Assembly: GCA_020633415.1 (NCBI GenBank)
Contig: JACKDQ010000004.1
Location: forward strand, 248,001 to 312,000
DNA length: 64,000 nucleotides
Reading direction: 5' to 3'
From: Deltaproteobacteria bacterium
GTDB lineage: Bacteria > Myxococcota_A > Polyangia > GCA-2747355
The stretch's first letter is position 1, and every line of letters begins with the position of its first letter. Positions 1-7,528 of the stretch are shown here, piece by piece. The notes below the pieces were generated by a model that was given only the letters and a program-made list of their open reading frames with translations, searched no databases and had not been told where the DNA came from. Both the position numbers and the translations under genes were made by a program.

Positions 1-210
1 AGCGCTGGGGGCCGAAACGGGCGGTGTGCCCTCGATCGTGCAGGCGTTGCCCAGACCCAGCGCCGCTAGGTGCGGCAGGGCCAGTCCACCAACCGCCTTG
101 GCCGTGTTCCCCAGCGTGTCTGCTCCCTGATCGCCAAAGCTGGCTGCGTCAGTAGCACCGCCACAGCCACAGCTGTCGAGGACGATCAGCAATATGCGTT
201 TAACGCTCAC
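1..210 (-). CDS. deoB: Phosphopentomutase, N-terminal part (runs off left edge)
   Basis: Interconverts (deoxy)ribose-1-phosphate and the 5-phosphate in nucleoside salvage, in the cytoplasm. Only the first 70 codons are visible. The N-terminus reads KRILLIVLDSCGCGG followed by FGDQGADTLGN, the phosphopentomutase opening, with the metal-binding Asp at residue 12. I chose the GTG at 208-210 because AGGAG lies at 216-220, five bases upstream. The gene follows deoC on the same strand after a 173-base gap; DeoB makes deoxyribose-5-phosphate, the substrate DeoC cleaves. The C-terminal part and the stop are outside the window, so intactness cannot be judged. Confidence 0.85.
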   Translation of the reverse strand, partial: MSVKRILLIVLDSCGCGGATDAASFGDQGADTLGNTAKAVGGLALPHLAALGLGNACTIEGTPPVSAPSA

Positions 211-383
211 GCTCGCTCCTGATGCTAACGCCGGGCGCGCCAGTTGCGCGCCGACGGCGTGGTCTGTTGGCGTTGCCGTGCGGCCTCTGAGTTACGCGAT
301 CGCCGCAACTGCCAGATCGCTGCAAGTCCCAGATCGCCCCAAGTCCATTGCCGTGCGTCACTACCGCACGCCAGTATTGAGTG

Positions 384-1262
384 CTAATACTGCGCGTTGG
401 AACGACCACCGGTGACGATCGCCACGCTGGCACTTGCACCGATGCGCGTCGCGCCGGCCGCGATCATTTTCTTCGCGTCGTCTTGCGACCGCACGCCTCC
501 TGACGCCTTGACGCCCATTTCGGCACCGACCACACGGCGCATCAGCGCGACGTCGGCCTCGGTCGCTCCGCCCTTGGAAAAGCCAGTCGACGTTTTGACA
601 AAATGCGCGCCGGCGATTTTGGAAAGTGTGCAGGCGGCGACCTTTTCCTCGTCCGAGAGCAACGCGGCCTCGATGATCACCTTGACCAACGCAGGACGAG
701 ACGCTTCGACGACGCGGCGGATGTCGTCGGCGACGAGCACATAGTCGCCGTCTTTGAGGGCGCCGATGTTGATCACCATATCGATCTCGCTGGCGCCATC
801 GCGTACCGCTTCGCGCGCTTCGTAGGCTTTGGCGCCTGGTGCCATCGCGCCCAGCGGGAAGCCAACGACTGCACAGATCTTGACCGCCGAGTTGGTAATC
901 AAGGCGCGCACGCGCTTGACGTTGCAGCTGTTCACGCACACCGAAGCGAAAGCATGCTTGGATGCCTCGCGGCAGAGCTGCTCGAGTTCTTCACGAGTCG
1001 CTTCGGGTTTGAGCAGCGTGTGGTCGATCATGCCAGCCAGATCGCGGGCGACCGTGCCCTCGATGCCAGGACCCGCCGCCAGACGGGCGGCGCCCTGGCT
1101 GCGCAGCGCTTGCACGCTGTGCGGCCTTTTGGTTACGCATTGACCGCAAGCGGTGCAGTCATTGATACAGGGCTCATCGGCCCCGGGCGTCGCGCCGGCG
1201 GACAGCTGAGCCCGAATCCGGGCGGCGACCAAATCGGCGATGCGTTCGAGTTCTTGGTCCAT
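384..1262 (-). CDS. deoC: Deoxyribose-phosphate aldolase with N-terminal helix and Cys4 extension
   Basis: Cleaves 2-deoxyribose-5-phosphate to acetaldehyde and glyceraldehyde-3-phosphate. The aldolase domain (residues about 75-290) starts at MIDHTLLKPEAT and holds EIDMVINIG, the Schiff-base Lys223 in HFVKTSTGF and Lys252 in GVKASGGVR. The first ~70 residues are extra for this family: an amphipathic helix (DQELERIADLVAARIRAQL), a Gly/Ala/Pro linker, then CINDCTACGQCVTKRP with Cys32, 36, 39 and 42. I prefer the ATG at 1262; an in-frame TTG at 1301 would add 13 residues, and neither has a clear ribosome site. Helix plus linker on a DeoC is how enzymes are targeted into bacterial microcompartments, and the Cys4 motif could bind Fe-S or zinc; both are inference. 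No shell gene is in the window. Lies between dnaB and deoB. Confidence 0.93.
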   Translation of the reverse strand: MDQELERIADLVAARIRAQLSAGATPGADEPCINDCTACGQCVTKRPHSVQALRSQGAARLAAGPGIEGTVARDLAGMIDHTLLKPEATREELEQLCREASKHAFASVCVNSCNVKRVRALITNSAVKICAVVGFPLGAMAPGAKAYEAREAVRDGASEIDMVINIGALKDGDYVLVADDIRRVVEASRPALVKVIIEAALLSDEEKVAACTLSKIAGAHFVKTSTGFSKGGATEADVALMRRVVGAEMGVKASGGVRSQDDAKKMIAAGATRIGASASVAIVTGGRSNAQY

Positions 1263-1330
1263 GCTAGGCGCTACGTTAGCCGCGCCAGCCGATTCCGTCA
1301 ACGTTCGTGAGCTAATGTAACTGGCGGAAA

Positions 1331-2671
1331 CTAGTCGGGTTGTCGGGCCATCGACTCGAAACGCGTGTAGCGTCCGAGGAAGACCAGCCGGACCGTGCCC
1401 ACCGGTCCATTGCGCTGCTTGCCGATGATCAGCTCGGCGGTGTTCTCTTCGCGGTCTTTTTCGCTGCGGTGGATGAAGGCGATCACGTCGGCGTCCTGCT
1501 CGATCGCGCCCGATTCACGCAAGTCCGACAGTTGGGGGCGCCCGTCTTTGCGATCTTCTACCGCGCGTCGCAGCTGCGAGAGCGATAGCACCGGCAATCG
1601 GACCTCTTTGGCTAACGCCTTGAGCCCGCGACTGATCTCGGCGACTTCTTGTTCGCGGCTGTTGACTTGGCGACTCGCCCGCGCCAGCTGGAGGTAGTCG
1701 ACGATGATCAGTCCCATCTGATCGTTCTCGCTAAAGATCGAACGGTCGGCTCGGAAGCGCCGCGCTTTCGCGCGTATCTCGAGCACGCTGGGCGCAGCGC
1801 TATCATCGATCCAGATCGGCGCTTCACCGATCCGGCTCGCCGCCCGCGTGAGGTTCATCCAGTCGTTTTGATCAAGAAAGCCGCTGCGCAGCTTTTGCGA
1901 ATCGACGCGCGCTTCGGCACAAAGAATGCGCTCGATCAGCGACTCTTTGCTCATTTCCAAGGAAAAGATCAAAACAGGAACTTTGTGCTCCAGCGCCGCA
2001 TGTTGGGCGATGTTGAGGCACAAGGCGGTCTTTCCGACGCTGGGACGCGCCGCCAAAATCACCAGGTCCGATTGCTGCAGGCCGCCGGTCATATCGTCGA
2101 AATCGGCAAAGCCCGTCGGAACACCGGTCACCGCATCCTTGTTTTCGTAGCGCCGCTCGATCGAGTTAAACGCACCGATCAGCAGGTCTTTGGCATGGGT
2201 ATAGCCGGCGCGGCCCGAGCGGGTAGATAGATCAAAGATTCTTTGCTCGGACTGATCAAGGAATGAGTCGACATCGCCTGGATCGTCGTAGGCGGTGTTG
2301 GTGATCTCTGACGAGGCCTGGATGAGGCGCCGCAGCGTCGCCTTCTCTTTGACGATCCTGGCGTGGTAGGCGATGTTTTCCGCGGTCGGAACACGCCCAG
2401 CGAGATCGGCCAACGCGCTCGGCCCACCGACGCGACCGAGTTGGTCCTTGAGGCGCAGTTGCTCCTCGATGGTGATCACATCGATCGGCTTGCCGCTCTG
2501 CTCGAGGTCGAGCACCGCGTTGAACAGCGATTCGTGGGCCGGGACGTAGAAGTCCTCGGCCGTAAGAATCTCCAAAACTTGGTTGAGTGCTTCGCGCGGG
2601 TTGAGCAGAATTCCGCCGATAACCGAGGCTTCGGCGTCCCGATTGTGGGGCAGAGGGCGGGTGGCGGCCAT
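1331..2671 (-). CDS. dnaB: Replicative DNA helicase DnaB
   Basis: Hexameric 5'-3' helicase that unwinds DNA at the replication fork and recruits primase. At 446 aa it has the usual length. The N-terminal domain begins LPHNRDAEASVIGGIL. The RecA-like C-terminal domain has Walker A in ARPSVGKTALCLN, Walker B in LIIVDYLQL, and the DnaB signature SQLRRAVEDRKDGRPQLSDL. ATG start at 2671. No intein or insertion is seen. It is the last ribosomal-block gene before deoC, the common rpsF-rpsR-rplI-dnaB order, 34 bases after rplI. Confidence 0.98.
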   Translation of the reverse strand: MAATRPLPHNRDAEASVIGGILLNPREALNQVLEILTAEDFYVPAHESLFNAVLDLEQSGKPIDVITIEEQLRLKDQLGRVGGPSALADLAGRVPTAENIAYHARIVKEKATLRRLIQASSEITNTAYDDPGDVDSFLDQSEQRIFDLSTRSGRAGYTHAKDLLIGAFNSIERRYENKDAVTGVPTGFADFDDMTGGLQQSDLVILAARPSVGKTALCLNIAQHAALEHKVPVLIFSLEMSKESLIERILCAEARVDSQKLRSGFLDQNDWMNLTRAASRIGEAPIWIDDSAAPSVLEIRAKARRFRADRSIFSENDQMGLIIVDYLQLARASRQVNSREQEVAEISRGLKALAKEVRLPVLSLSQLRRAVEDRKDGRPQLSDLRESGAIEQDADVIAFIHRSEKDREENTAELIIGKQRNGPVGTVRLVFLGRYTRFESMARQPD

Positions 2672-2705
2672 CGTCGCCGTCTATGCCAGGGCCGCGTCGC
2701 CGGGC

Positions 2706-3152
2706 TTATTCGGCGGCTACGACCGAGACCTTGAGGGTGGCCGTCACATCGCGGCGCAGTCGGACCGGAACATCGTGCGTTCCGAGCGCGCGAATCGGCT
2801 CGTCGAGTTGAATTGCCTTGCGGTCGATCGTTACGCCCTGAGCAGCGAGCGCATCGACGATCTCGCGCGCAGTCACCGATCCGAACAGACGCTGCTCTTC
2901 ACCGACCCGCTTGGAGATATTGATCGACAGTTGTTCGAGACGATCTCTCACCGCCTCGGCGCTGCGCAGCAGTTTTTGTTCACGCTGGGAGATCACGCGC
3001 TTGTCGTGCTCTAGGCGCGCAACCTGCCGCGCGGATGCCGGAACGGCCAAGCCGCGCGGGATCAGATAATTGCGCCCGTACCCATCTTTGACGGTTACGA
3101 CGTCGCCGCTCTGGCCGAGGCTCTTGACGTCTTCACGAAGGATCAGTTGCAT
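2706..3152 (-). CDS. rplI: 50S ribosomal protein L9
   Basis: Large-subunit protein that contacts 23S rRNA near the L1 stalk with its N-domain. The 148 residues open MQLILREDVKSLGQSGDVV and continue VKDGYGRNYLIPRGLA, the RNA-binding N-domain signature, followed by the long connecting helix and C-domain. The ATG at 3152 is preceded by a strong AGGAGG. It is 11 bases downstream of rpsR and co-directional with dnaB, so probably in the same operon. Confidence 0.98.
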   Translation of the reverse strand: MQLILREDVKSLGQSGDVVTVKDGYGRNYLIPRGLAVPASARQVARLEHDKRVISQREQKLLRSAEAVRDRLEQLSINISKRVGEEQRLFGSVTAREIVDALAAQGVTIDRKAIQLDEPIRALGTHDVPVRLRRDVTATLKVSVVAAE

Positions 3153-3163
3153 CGTTGGTCCTC

Positions 3164-3433
3164 CTACTTGCCCGTCACGGTAAACGGCATCAGGGCGATC
3201 ATCCGCGCACGTTTGATCGCCAAGGCGACCTTGCGTTGATGCTTGGCGTTGTTACCGCTAATGCGGCGCGGGATCAGTTTGCCGCGCTCGGTGATGAAGT
3301 AGCGCAGCAGTTGAGGGTCTTTATAATCGATGACCAGCGCTGGATCAGCGGCAAAGCGATCGACTTTGCGACGACCGAACGTGCGGCGTCGCGTTTTGGA
3401 TTTGTCTCCGCGGCCTGCAGATGTCTCAGACAT
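3164..3433 (-). CDS. rpsR: 30S ribosomal protein S18
   Basis: Small-subunit platform protein that binds 16S rRNA as a pair with S6. The 89 residues have a basic N-tail rich in Lys/Arg, then DYKDPQLLRYFITERGKLIPRR (shown as two halves of the family signature: DYKDPQLLRYF and ITERGKLIPRR), RISGNNAKHQRKVALAIKRAR and ALMPF. The ATG at 3433 overlaps the rpsF stop by one base (TAATG), implying coupled translation of the S6-S18 pair. Confidence 0.97.
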   Translation of the reverse strand: MSETSAGRGDKSKTRRRTFGRRKVDRFAADPALVIDYKDPQLLRYFITERGKLIPRRISGNNAKHQRKVALAIKRARMIALMPFTVTGK

Positions 3434-3954
3434 TACACACCTTCCTTGTCATCGGCGTCGTCGCTGGCGTCACCTGTGTCATCGTCGTCATCGTCATCGT
3501 CGTCGTCATAGTCGCGGTGCTCGATCGGCGCGCGTCCCAGAGCGATATCTTCTTCATCTGGAATCGTTGTCGCCGCTGCTGCGAATCGCTCGTCCGAGAA
3601 ATCGCTGGGGCGAGCATTCGGATCGACGTTTTCGTCGACCTTGACCGTCATAAAGCGGATCACTTGGTCGATCAGTCGCAAGTTGCGCTCGACCTCACTG
3701 ATCAAATTGGGCGGCGAGAGATAGCGCCAGTAGAGGTAGATCCCTCGACTGCTCTTTTTGATCTCGTAGGCGAGCTTGCGCTTGCCCCAGTTCTCGACGC
3801 GCATCAGCTGGCCCGAACCAGCCTCGATCACCTGGCGAATGCGCTGGTTGATTTCGTGTAGGCGATCGCTATCGGCGTCGGGGCGGACGATGAAAATCGT
3901 CTCGTATTCCCGCTGTGTGCCGGGCTGATCACGTTGTGATTGAAGATACGCCAT
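3433..3954 (-). CDS. rpsF: 30S ribosomal protein S6 with long acidic C-terminal tail
   Basis: S6 binds the central domain of 16S rRNA with S18. The core (residues about 15-110) reads YETIFIVRPDAD, GKRKLAYEIKKSSRGIY and ERNLRLIDQVIRFMTVKV. The ATG at 3954 is chosen because AGAGGGAGA lies just upstream; an in-frame ATG at 3987 has no such site. The protein is 173 aa, far longer than the usual 95-135, because of a C-terminal tail that includes ten consecutive Asp residues (about 3478-3510) and ends DDADDKEGV. E. coli S6 also has a short acidic tail extended by RimK; here the tail is genome-encoded as Asp, not Glu. Confidence 0.96.
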   Translation of the reverse strand: MAYLQSQRDQPGTQREYETIFIVRPDADSDRLHEINQRIRQVIEAGSGQLMRVENWGKRKLAYEIKKSSRGIYLYWRYLSPPNLISEVERNLRLIDQVIRFMTVKVDENVDPNARPSDFSDERFAAAATTIPDEEDIALGRAPIEHRDYDDDDDDDDDDTGDASDDADDKEGV

Positions 3955-4031
3955 TCGGTTCTCCCTCTGGGTCTGAAGCCCCTGCACGCTGGCGGGAGCA
4001 AGGAGTTATGCGCAGAATTGCGCTATGTTGT

Positions 4032-4655
4032 TTAGCTCGCGGACGTGTCTGTCTCGGTCCCCGTCGCTTCTTTCGGCCTTGCATTAAACCGATTCATCGC
4101 TTCGCGCAAGCCCTGTCTTATCAAAGTCGTTACCGCGTCGACGGCGCGGTCGAGTTGCTGAGCCAGCTCGGGCAGTTCTTCGTCGATAAATGGCGATAGC
4201 ACGAAATCGACCATCGAAGCGCTGTCGGGTCGCCCCACCCCAAAGCGCACGCGGTAGTACGCATTGCTTTCGAGATGTTCTGTCAGTGATTTCAGTCCAT
4301 TATGGCCGCCGTCGCCGCCGCCCTGCTTGAGCTTCAGTCGCCCAAGGGGCAGGTCGACGTCGTCGTGTATAACGATGATTTGCGAAACCACCAGCTGGTA
4401 GCGCTCGACCAGCCGGGCGACGGCCTGGCCGCTACGATTCATGAATGTTTGGGGTTTCGCCAGGAGCGCGCGAGCGCCACCCAAAGTGACGCTGGCGAGG
4501 TCGGCGGCAAAGCGCCGCTCGTGGGCAAAAGCCACGCGGGCGTCGGCGGCGAGCGCGTCGACGACCATGAATCCAGCGTTGTGTCGGGTATGTTGGTAGT
4601 CGGGGCCCGGGTTACCCAGGCCCACGACGAGCCAGCGATCCTGGCTCAAGGGCAA
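4032..4655 (-). CDS. pth: Peptidyl-tRNA hydrolase
   Basis: Releases tRNA from prematurely dropped peptidyl-tRNA. The 207 residues open LVVGLGNPGPDYQHTRHNAGF, with the catalytic His in the TRHNAGF motif, then KPQTFMNRSGQAV, IIVIHDDVDLPLGRLKLK and GGDGGHNGLKSL, all family hallmarks. The start appears to be a TTG at 4655, six bases after the rplY stop; no better ATG or GTG precedes the conserved LVVGLGNPG. Order prs-rplY-pth is widespread and supports co-transcription. A Thr/Ser-rich tail of about 15 residues is extra. Confidence 0.96.
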   Translation of the reverse strand: MPLSQDRWLVVGLGNPGPDYQHTRHNAGFMVVDALAADARVAFAHERRFAADLASVTLGGARALLAKPQTFMNRSGQAVARLVERYQLVVSQIIVIHDDVDLPLGRLKLKQGGGDGGHNGLKSLTEHLESNAYYRVRFGVGRPDSASMVDFVLSPFIDEELPELAQQLDRAVDAVTTLIRQGLREAMNRFNARPKEATGTETDTSAS

Positions 4656-4660
4656 AACGC

Positions 4661-5329
4661 CTAACCCTCTGACTTGGCGGCGGCCGCATCAGCTTCGGCC
4701 TCGCCTTCGCCATCAGCCGTAGACGCCAACGCTTCGTCCATCTTGCGCGGCGCGTAGAGCTGCACGCAGGTCTGTTGCTCCGGCAAGCTGATCGTCACGC
4801 CCTCAGGAACCGGCAGGTCACGTACGGCAAGCGTCGAGCCGATCTCCATCCCATCGACATTGGCGATGATGCACTCTGGAATCGCGCTCGGAATGCAGCG
4901 CACCGGCAGCTTGCGAAAGACTTGGTGCAGCGTGCCGCCCATCTTGACGCCCGGCGCGCGACCTTCCATCAACAGCGGGACCTGCGCATCGATGGCGACG
5001 TTATTGGACACGCGAATGAAATCGGCGTGGATCCAACCACCGCGCAGCTCGTCGGTCTGAAAGTCCTTGAGCATCACCAGCTCGGTCTGAGGAGCGTTGC
5101 CGCCTTCGATCGTCATCTCGAACACGGTGTTGCGTTTCTTCGTCGGATGGAGCGACTTGAGCAACGCCGTTGGATCGAAGGCGATCGGAATCGGTCGCGG
5201 ATCGCTGTCGGTACCGCCGTAGACCACGCCCGGGGTGAGACCTTGCGTGCGCAATTGGCGCGCAGCACCTTTGCCCCGCGAGGAACGGGTAGAAACCGTG
5301 AGCTTTCCGGTTTGGGTTTCGGTTTGCAT
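4661..5329 (-). CDS. rplY: 50S ribosomal protein L25 (general stress protein CTC type)
   Basis: Binds 5S rRNA. The 222 residues make it the long CTC form: an N-terminal L25 domain (GKLTVSTRSSRGKGAARQLR, then GLTPGVVYGG) and a C-terminal TL5/CTC beta domain (VDAQVPLLMEGRAPGVKMGG, HQVFRKLPVRCIP). The tail is Ala/Glu-rich (EGEAEADAAAAKSEG). ATG at 5329. It sits 29 bases after prs and 5 bases before the pth start. Confidence 0.95.
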   Translation of the reverse strand: MQTETQTGKLTVSTRSSRGKGAARQLRTQGLTPGVVYGGTDSDPRPIPIAFDPTALLKSLHPTKKRNTVFEMTIEGGNAPQTELVMLKDFQTDELRGGWIHADFIRVSNNVAIDAQVPLLMEGRAPGVKMGGTLHQVFRKLPVRCIPSAIPECIIANVDGMEIGSTLAVRDLPVPEGVTISLPEQQTCVQLYAPRKMDEALASTADGEGEAEADAAAAKSEG

Positions 5330-5358
5330 CGTTTTACGCCTTCCTAATTCAAGCTCGC

Positions 5359-6303
5359 CTAGACGAACAGCGAGCTAATCGAATCGCCATGGTGAATGCG
5401 TTTGACCGCTTCACCGATCAATCGGGCGACGCTCAAAACGGTGAGGTTTGGCAGGGCCCGCACTTCTTTACGTAAAGGAATGGTATCGGTGACGATGATC
5501 TCTTCGAGACAGGACGCGGCAAGCCGCTCGGGCGCTGGACCGGAAAGCACCGCGTGTGTTGCCGCGGCGCGCACGCTCTGAGCGCCGGCCTTCTTTACCG
5601 CTTCGGCGGCTTGCGTCAGCGTACCTGCAGTATCGATCATGTCATCGAGCAGCAGCGCGTCCTTGCCTTTGACATCGCCGATGATGTGCATCACCTCACT
5701 GACGTTGGGACGGTCGCGTCGTTTGTCGACGATCGCCAAGCTGGCGTTGAGGCGCTTTGCATAAGCGCGGGCGCGCTCGACGCCCCCTGCGTCAGGAGAG
5801 ACGATCACCAGCTCGTTGTCTGGCCGGTGTTCGCGCAGATAGTCGATCACCACCGGTAGTGCGTAGAGGTGGTCGAAGGGGATGTTGAAGAAGCCTTGGA
5901 TTTGCCCAGCGTGGAGGTCGATCGAGAGCACGCGGTTGGCGCCCGCCGCCTGGATCAAGTCGGCGACGAGTTTTGCCGAGATCGGCGTGCGTGGCTTCAC
6001 TTTGCGGTCTTGGCGGGCGTAGCCAAAGTAGGGCAGCACGGCAGTGATCGAACCCGCTGATGCGCGGCGCAGGGTGTCGATGATCACCAGCGCCTCCATC
6101 AGGTTCTGGTTGACCGGCGCGCAGGTCGACTGCAGGACGAAGCAGTTAACGCCGCGCACGTTCTCGCCGATCTCAACGAACGACTCACCGTCGGAAAAAG
6201 CCGATAGGGTGATCTTACCCTTGGGCACTTCCACGTAGTCGCAGACCGCACGACCGAGTTCCGGGTTTGCTCCGCCACTGAAGATAGCTATCGATTTCAG
6301 CAT
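5359..6303 (-). CDS. prs: Ribose-phosphate pyrophosphokinase
   Basis: Makes PRPP from ribose-5-phosphate and ATP for nucleotide, His and Trp synthesis. At 314 aa it has the standard class I length. Motifs: FSGGANPELGRAVCDYV at the N-terminus, FSDGESFVEIGENVRG, the FGYARQDRK ATP loop, the LHAGQIQGFF region, VIVSPDAGGVERARAYAKRL, and the PRPP-binding LLLDDMIDTAGTL. ATG at 6303 with GGAG about eight bases upstream. It lies downstream of tRNA-Gln and its terminator, so it probably also has its own promoter, which I could not pinpoint. Confidence 0.97.
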   Translation of the reverse strand: MLKSIAIFSGGANPELGRAVCDYVEVPKGKITLSAFSDGESFVEIGENVRGVNCFVLQSTCAPVNQNLMEALVIIDTLRRASAGSITAVLPYFGYARQDRKVKPRTPISAKLVADLIQAAGANRVLSIDLHAGQIQGFFNIPFDHLYALPVVIDYLREHRPDNELVIVSPDAGGVERARAYAKRLNASLAIVDKRRDRPNVSEVMHIIGDVKGKDALLLDDMIDTAGTLTQAAEAVKKAGAQSVRAAATHAVLSGPAPERLAASCLEEIIVTDTIPLRKEVRALPNLTVLSVARLIGEAVKRIHHGDSISSLFV

Positions 6304-6348
6304 TTCGCGATCTCCAGGCTGTTTGCTGTTGCACGCGTTCGTTCGGAC

Positions 6349-6375
6349 AAAAACGCCGTAGCAACAACTCTACGG
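6349..6375 (-). terminator. Intrinsic terminator after the tRNA-Gln unit
   Basis: On the minus strand CCGTAG (6375-6370), an 8-base loop, CTACGG (6361-6356), then C-G and five Ts (6353-6349). This is the expected form of a Rho-independent terminator, placed after tRNA-Gln and its two hairpins and about 46 bases before the prs start. The six-base-pair stem is short, so partial read-through into prs is possible. Confidence 0.55.
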
Positions 6376-6384
6376 ATTAACCCG

Positions 6385-6417
6385 ATTGCCGCCGACTGTC
6401 TTCGGCGGCAATCACCA
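6385..6417. repeat. Hairpin repeat, copy A
   Basis: A 33-base unit, starting ATTGCCGCCGA and ending CGGCGGCAATCACCA, repeated exactly at 6427-6459. Each unit folds into an 11-base-pair stem (ATTGCCGCCGA / TCGGCGGCAAT) with a six-base loop. It lies in the 3' trailer of the tRNA-Gln transcript. No T-run follows, so it is not a standard terminator; an RNA-processing or REP-like element is possible. Confidence 0.8.
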
Positions 6418-6426
6418 GAAGTAAGA

Positions 6427-6459
6427 ATTGCCGCCGACTGTCTTCGGCGGCAATCACCA
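6427..6459. repeat. Hairpin repeat, copy B
   Basis: Second exact copy of the 33-base hairpin unit, 42 bases from copy A (start to start) and only seven bases from the tRNA-Gln 3' end. The two stems could also pair with each other, giving alternative RNA folds. Confidence 0.8.
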
Positions 6460-6465
6460 ATATAG

Positions 6466-6537
6466 CTGGGGCGGCAGGATTCGAACCTGCGAATGCGGGT
6501 ACCAAAAACCCGTGACTTACCGCTTGTCGACGCCCCA
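6466..6537 (-). tRNA. tRNA-Gln (anticodon TTG)
   Basis: A 72-base cloverleaf on the minus strand. The acceptor stem TGGGGCG (6537-6531) pairs with CGCCCCA (6473-6467), discriminator G. The D-arm contains AAGCGGTAAG, the anticodon arm CGGGT-TTTTGGT-ACCCG gives anticodon TTG, and the T-arm is GCAGGTTCGAATCCTGC. The 3' CCA is not encoded (GCT follows). A TTGACA-17-TATATA promoter lies upstream and a terminator downstream. tRNA-Gln between ispE and prs is a recurrent arrangement in proteobacteria. Confidence 0.95.
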
Positions 6538-6538
6538 A

Positions 6539-6553
6539 TAGTTCAGCTAACTA
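6539..6553 (-). other. Short hairpin in the tRNA-Gln 5' leader
   Basis: TAGTT-AGCTG-AACTA on the minus strand, directly abutting the tRNA 5' end, preceded by GTGGCGGTG. Together they look like the acceptor and D-arm start of a second tRNA, so this may be a decayed tRNA 5' half or just a leader hairpin for RNase P processing. No rest of a tRNA is present. Confidence 0.35.
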
Positions 6554-6581
6554 CACCGCCACAAACCACTAATCGCTCGCC

Positions 6582-6610
6582 TATATAGGGGATCCATACC
6601 CGAGTGTCAA
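6582..6610 (-). promoter_or_regulatory. Sigma70-type promoter for tRNA-Gln
   Basis: On the minus strand TTGACA (6610-6605), a 17-base spacer, and TATATA (6587-6582). The -35 is a perfect consensus match and overlaps the ispE stop codon. The predicted start at about 6575 gives a leader of about 38 bases before the tRNA. It is the cleanest housekeeping promoter in the window. Confidence 0.8.
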
Positions 6611-7452
6611 GCCGCCAATGTGCGGACAATCGCCGTCATTAAACTTTTCTTTTCAGATAGTTGTGTTGCTGCGTCCGACGTCTGTTCGGCCGTGGCGAAC
6701 CCGGCGAACAGCGTCGCACCACTGCCGCTCAACGAACAAAACAAAGGATCGAAGGATCTTAGCGCTTCGAAAGCCGCTGCGACGGCGGGGCAGAGCGCAC
6801 AGGCCGCGGGTAGCAGGTCGTTGGTGATCCAGCTGGTGTCGCTCAGGTCGAGTGTTTCCGGCAGGGGCGGCGATGGCGGCTGGCGATGGGCGGCGAACAC
6901 GGCGGCGGTGCTCAGCGGCATTTTGGGGTTGACCAGCAACAAATCCAACGCGGGCAGTCCGTCCAGCGGCGAGATTTGTTCGCCGACACCCCGCACTCGT
7001 GCCGGCAGCGGGGTGAGAAAATACGGGACATCTGCGCCAAGGCTGAGCGCAAGGGCGCTCAGCTCGGTTGACGATAGCGCGGCAAAGTGGCGGTTCAGTG
7101 CACACAGCACGGTCGCCGCATCGCTGGAGCCGCCGCCCAGGCCTGCACTGATCCAGATCCGCTTGTCGATCTCCAACGAGACGCGGGCACAGACCTTGGC
7201 CTGAGCGAGGTAGCGGCGCGCGGCTTCGCTGGCCAACCCGTCGCTGATCAGTGGCGCTTCGGCGGTCGTGCGCAGCTCGCAGGCGACGACCGCCGCGTTG
7301 GCCTCGGCGATCGTCAGCGCGATCTCGTCCCCCCAGTCGAGCGGGAGAAACACACTATCGAGTAGGTGGTAGCCGTCAGCGCGCCGTCCGACGACACGGA
7401 GTGCAAGATTGATCTTCGCCGGTGCGCGCAACCGCTGGTGGTGCAGCATCAT
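6607..7452 (-). CDS. ispE: 4-diphosphocytidyl-2-C-methyl-D-erythritol kinase
   Basis: GHMP-family kinase of the MEP isoprenoid pathway, phosphorylating CDP-methylerythritol. The 281 residues open LRAPAKINLALRVVGRRADGYHLLDSVF, given here as APAKINLALRV and RRADGYHLLDSV, the IspE signature. The ATP loop is ISAGLGGGSSDAATVL, followed by GADVPYF and the C-terminal LSGSGATLFAGF. ATG at 7452 (a second ATG follows immediately). First gene of the left minus-strand block. Confidence 0.95.
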   Translation of the reverse strand: MMLHHQRLRAPAKINLALRVVGRRADGYHLLDSVFLPLDWGDEIALTIAEANAAVVACELRTTAEAPLISDGLASEAARRYLAQAKVCARVSLEIDKRIWISAGLGGGSSDAATVLCALNRHFAALSSTELSALALSLGADVPYFLTPLPARVRGVGEQISPLDGLPALDLLLVNPKMPLSTAAVFAAHRQPPSPPLPETLDLSDTSWITNDLLPAACALCPAVAAAFEALRSFDPLFCSLSGSGATLFAGFATAEQTSDAATQLSEKKSLMTAIVRTLAA

Positions 7453-7528
7453 CGAGCTGAGTGTATCAGTTTCCAGCGATGATCTTGATCGCTGCGCGGT
7501 GGCGCCGCCGGCGCCAGCGAAAAACGAC

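Noticed and set aside
603..1310. Long plus-strand open frame of 235 codons opposite deoC
   Set aside because: It is the antisense of a clear DeoC; GC-rich DNA keeps such frames open, and its sequence has no domain or ribosome site.
3421..3861. Plus-strand open frame opposite rpsF
   Set aside because: It is the complement of S6; the Ile/Val-rich peptide arises from the reverse of the poly-Asp codons.
6385..6459. Possible CRISPR array
   Set aside because: Only two 33-base copies with one 9-base gap, each self-complementary; no cas genes nearby.
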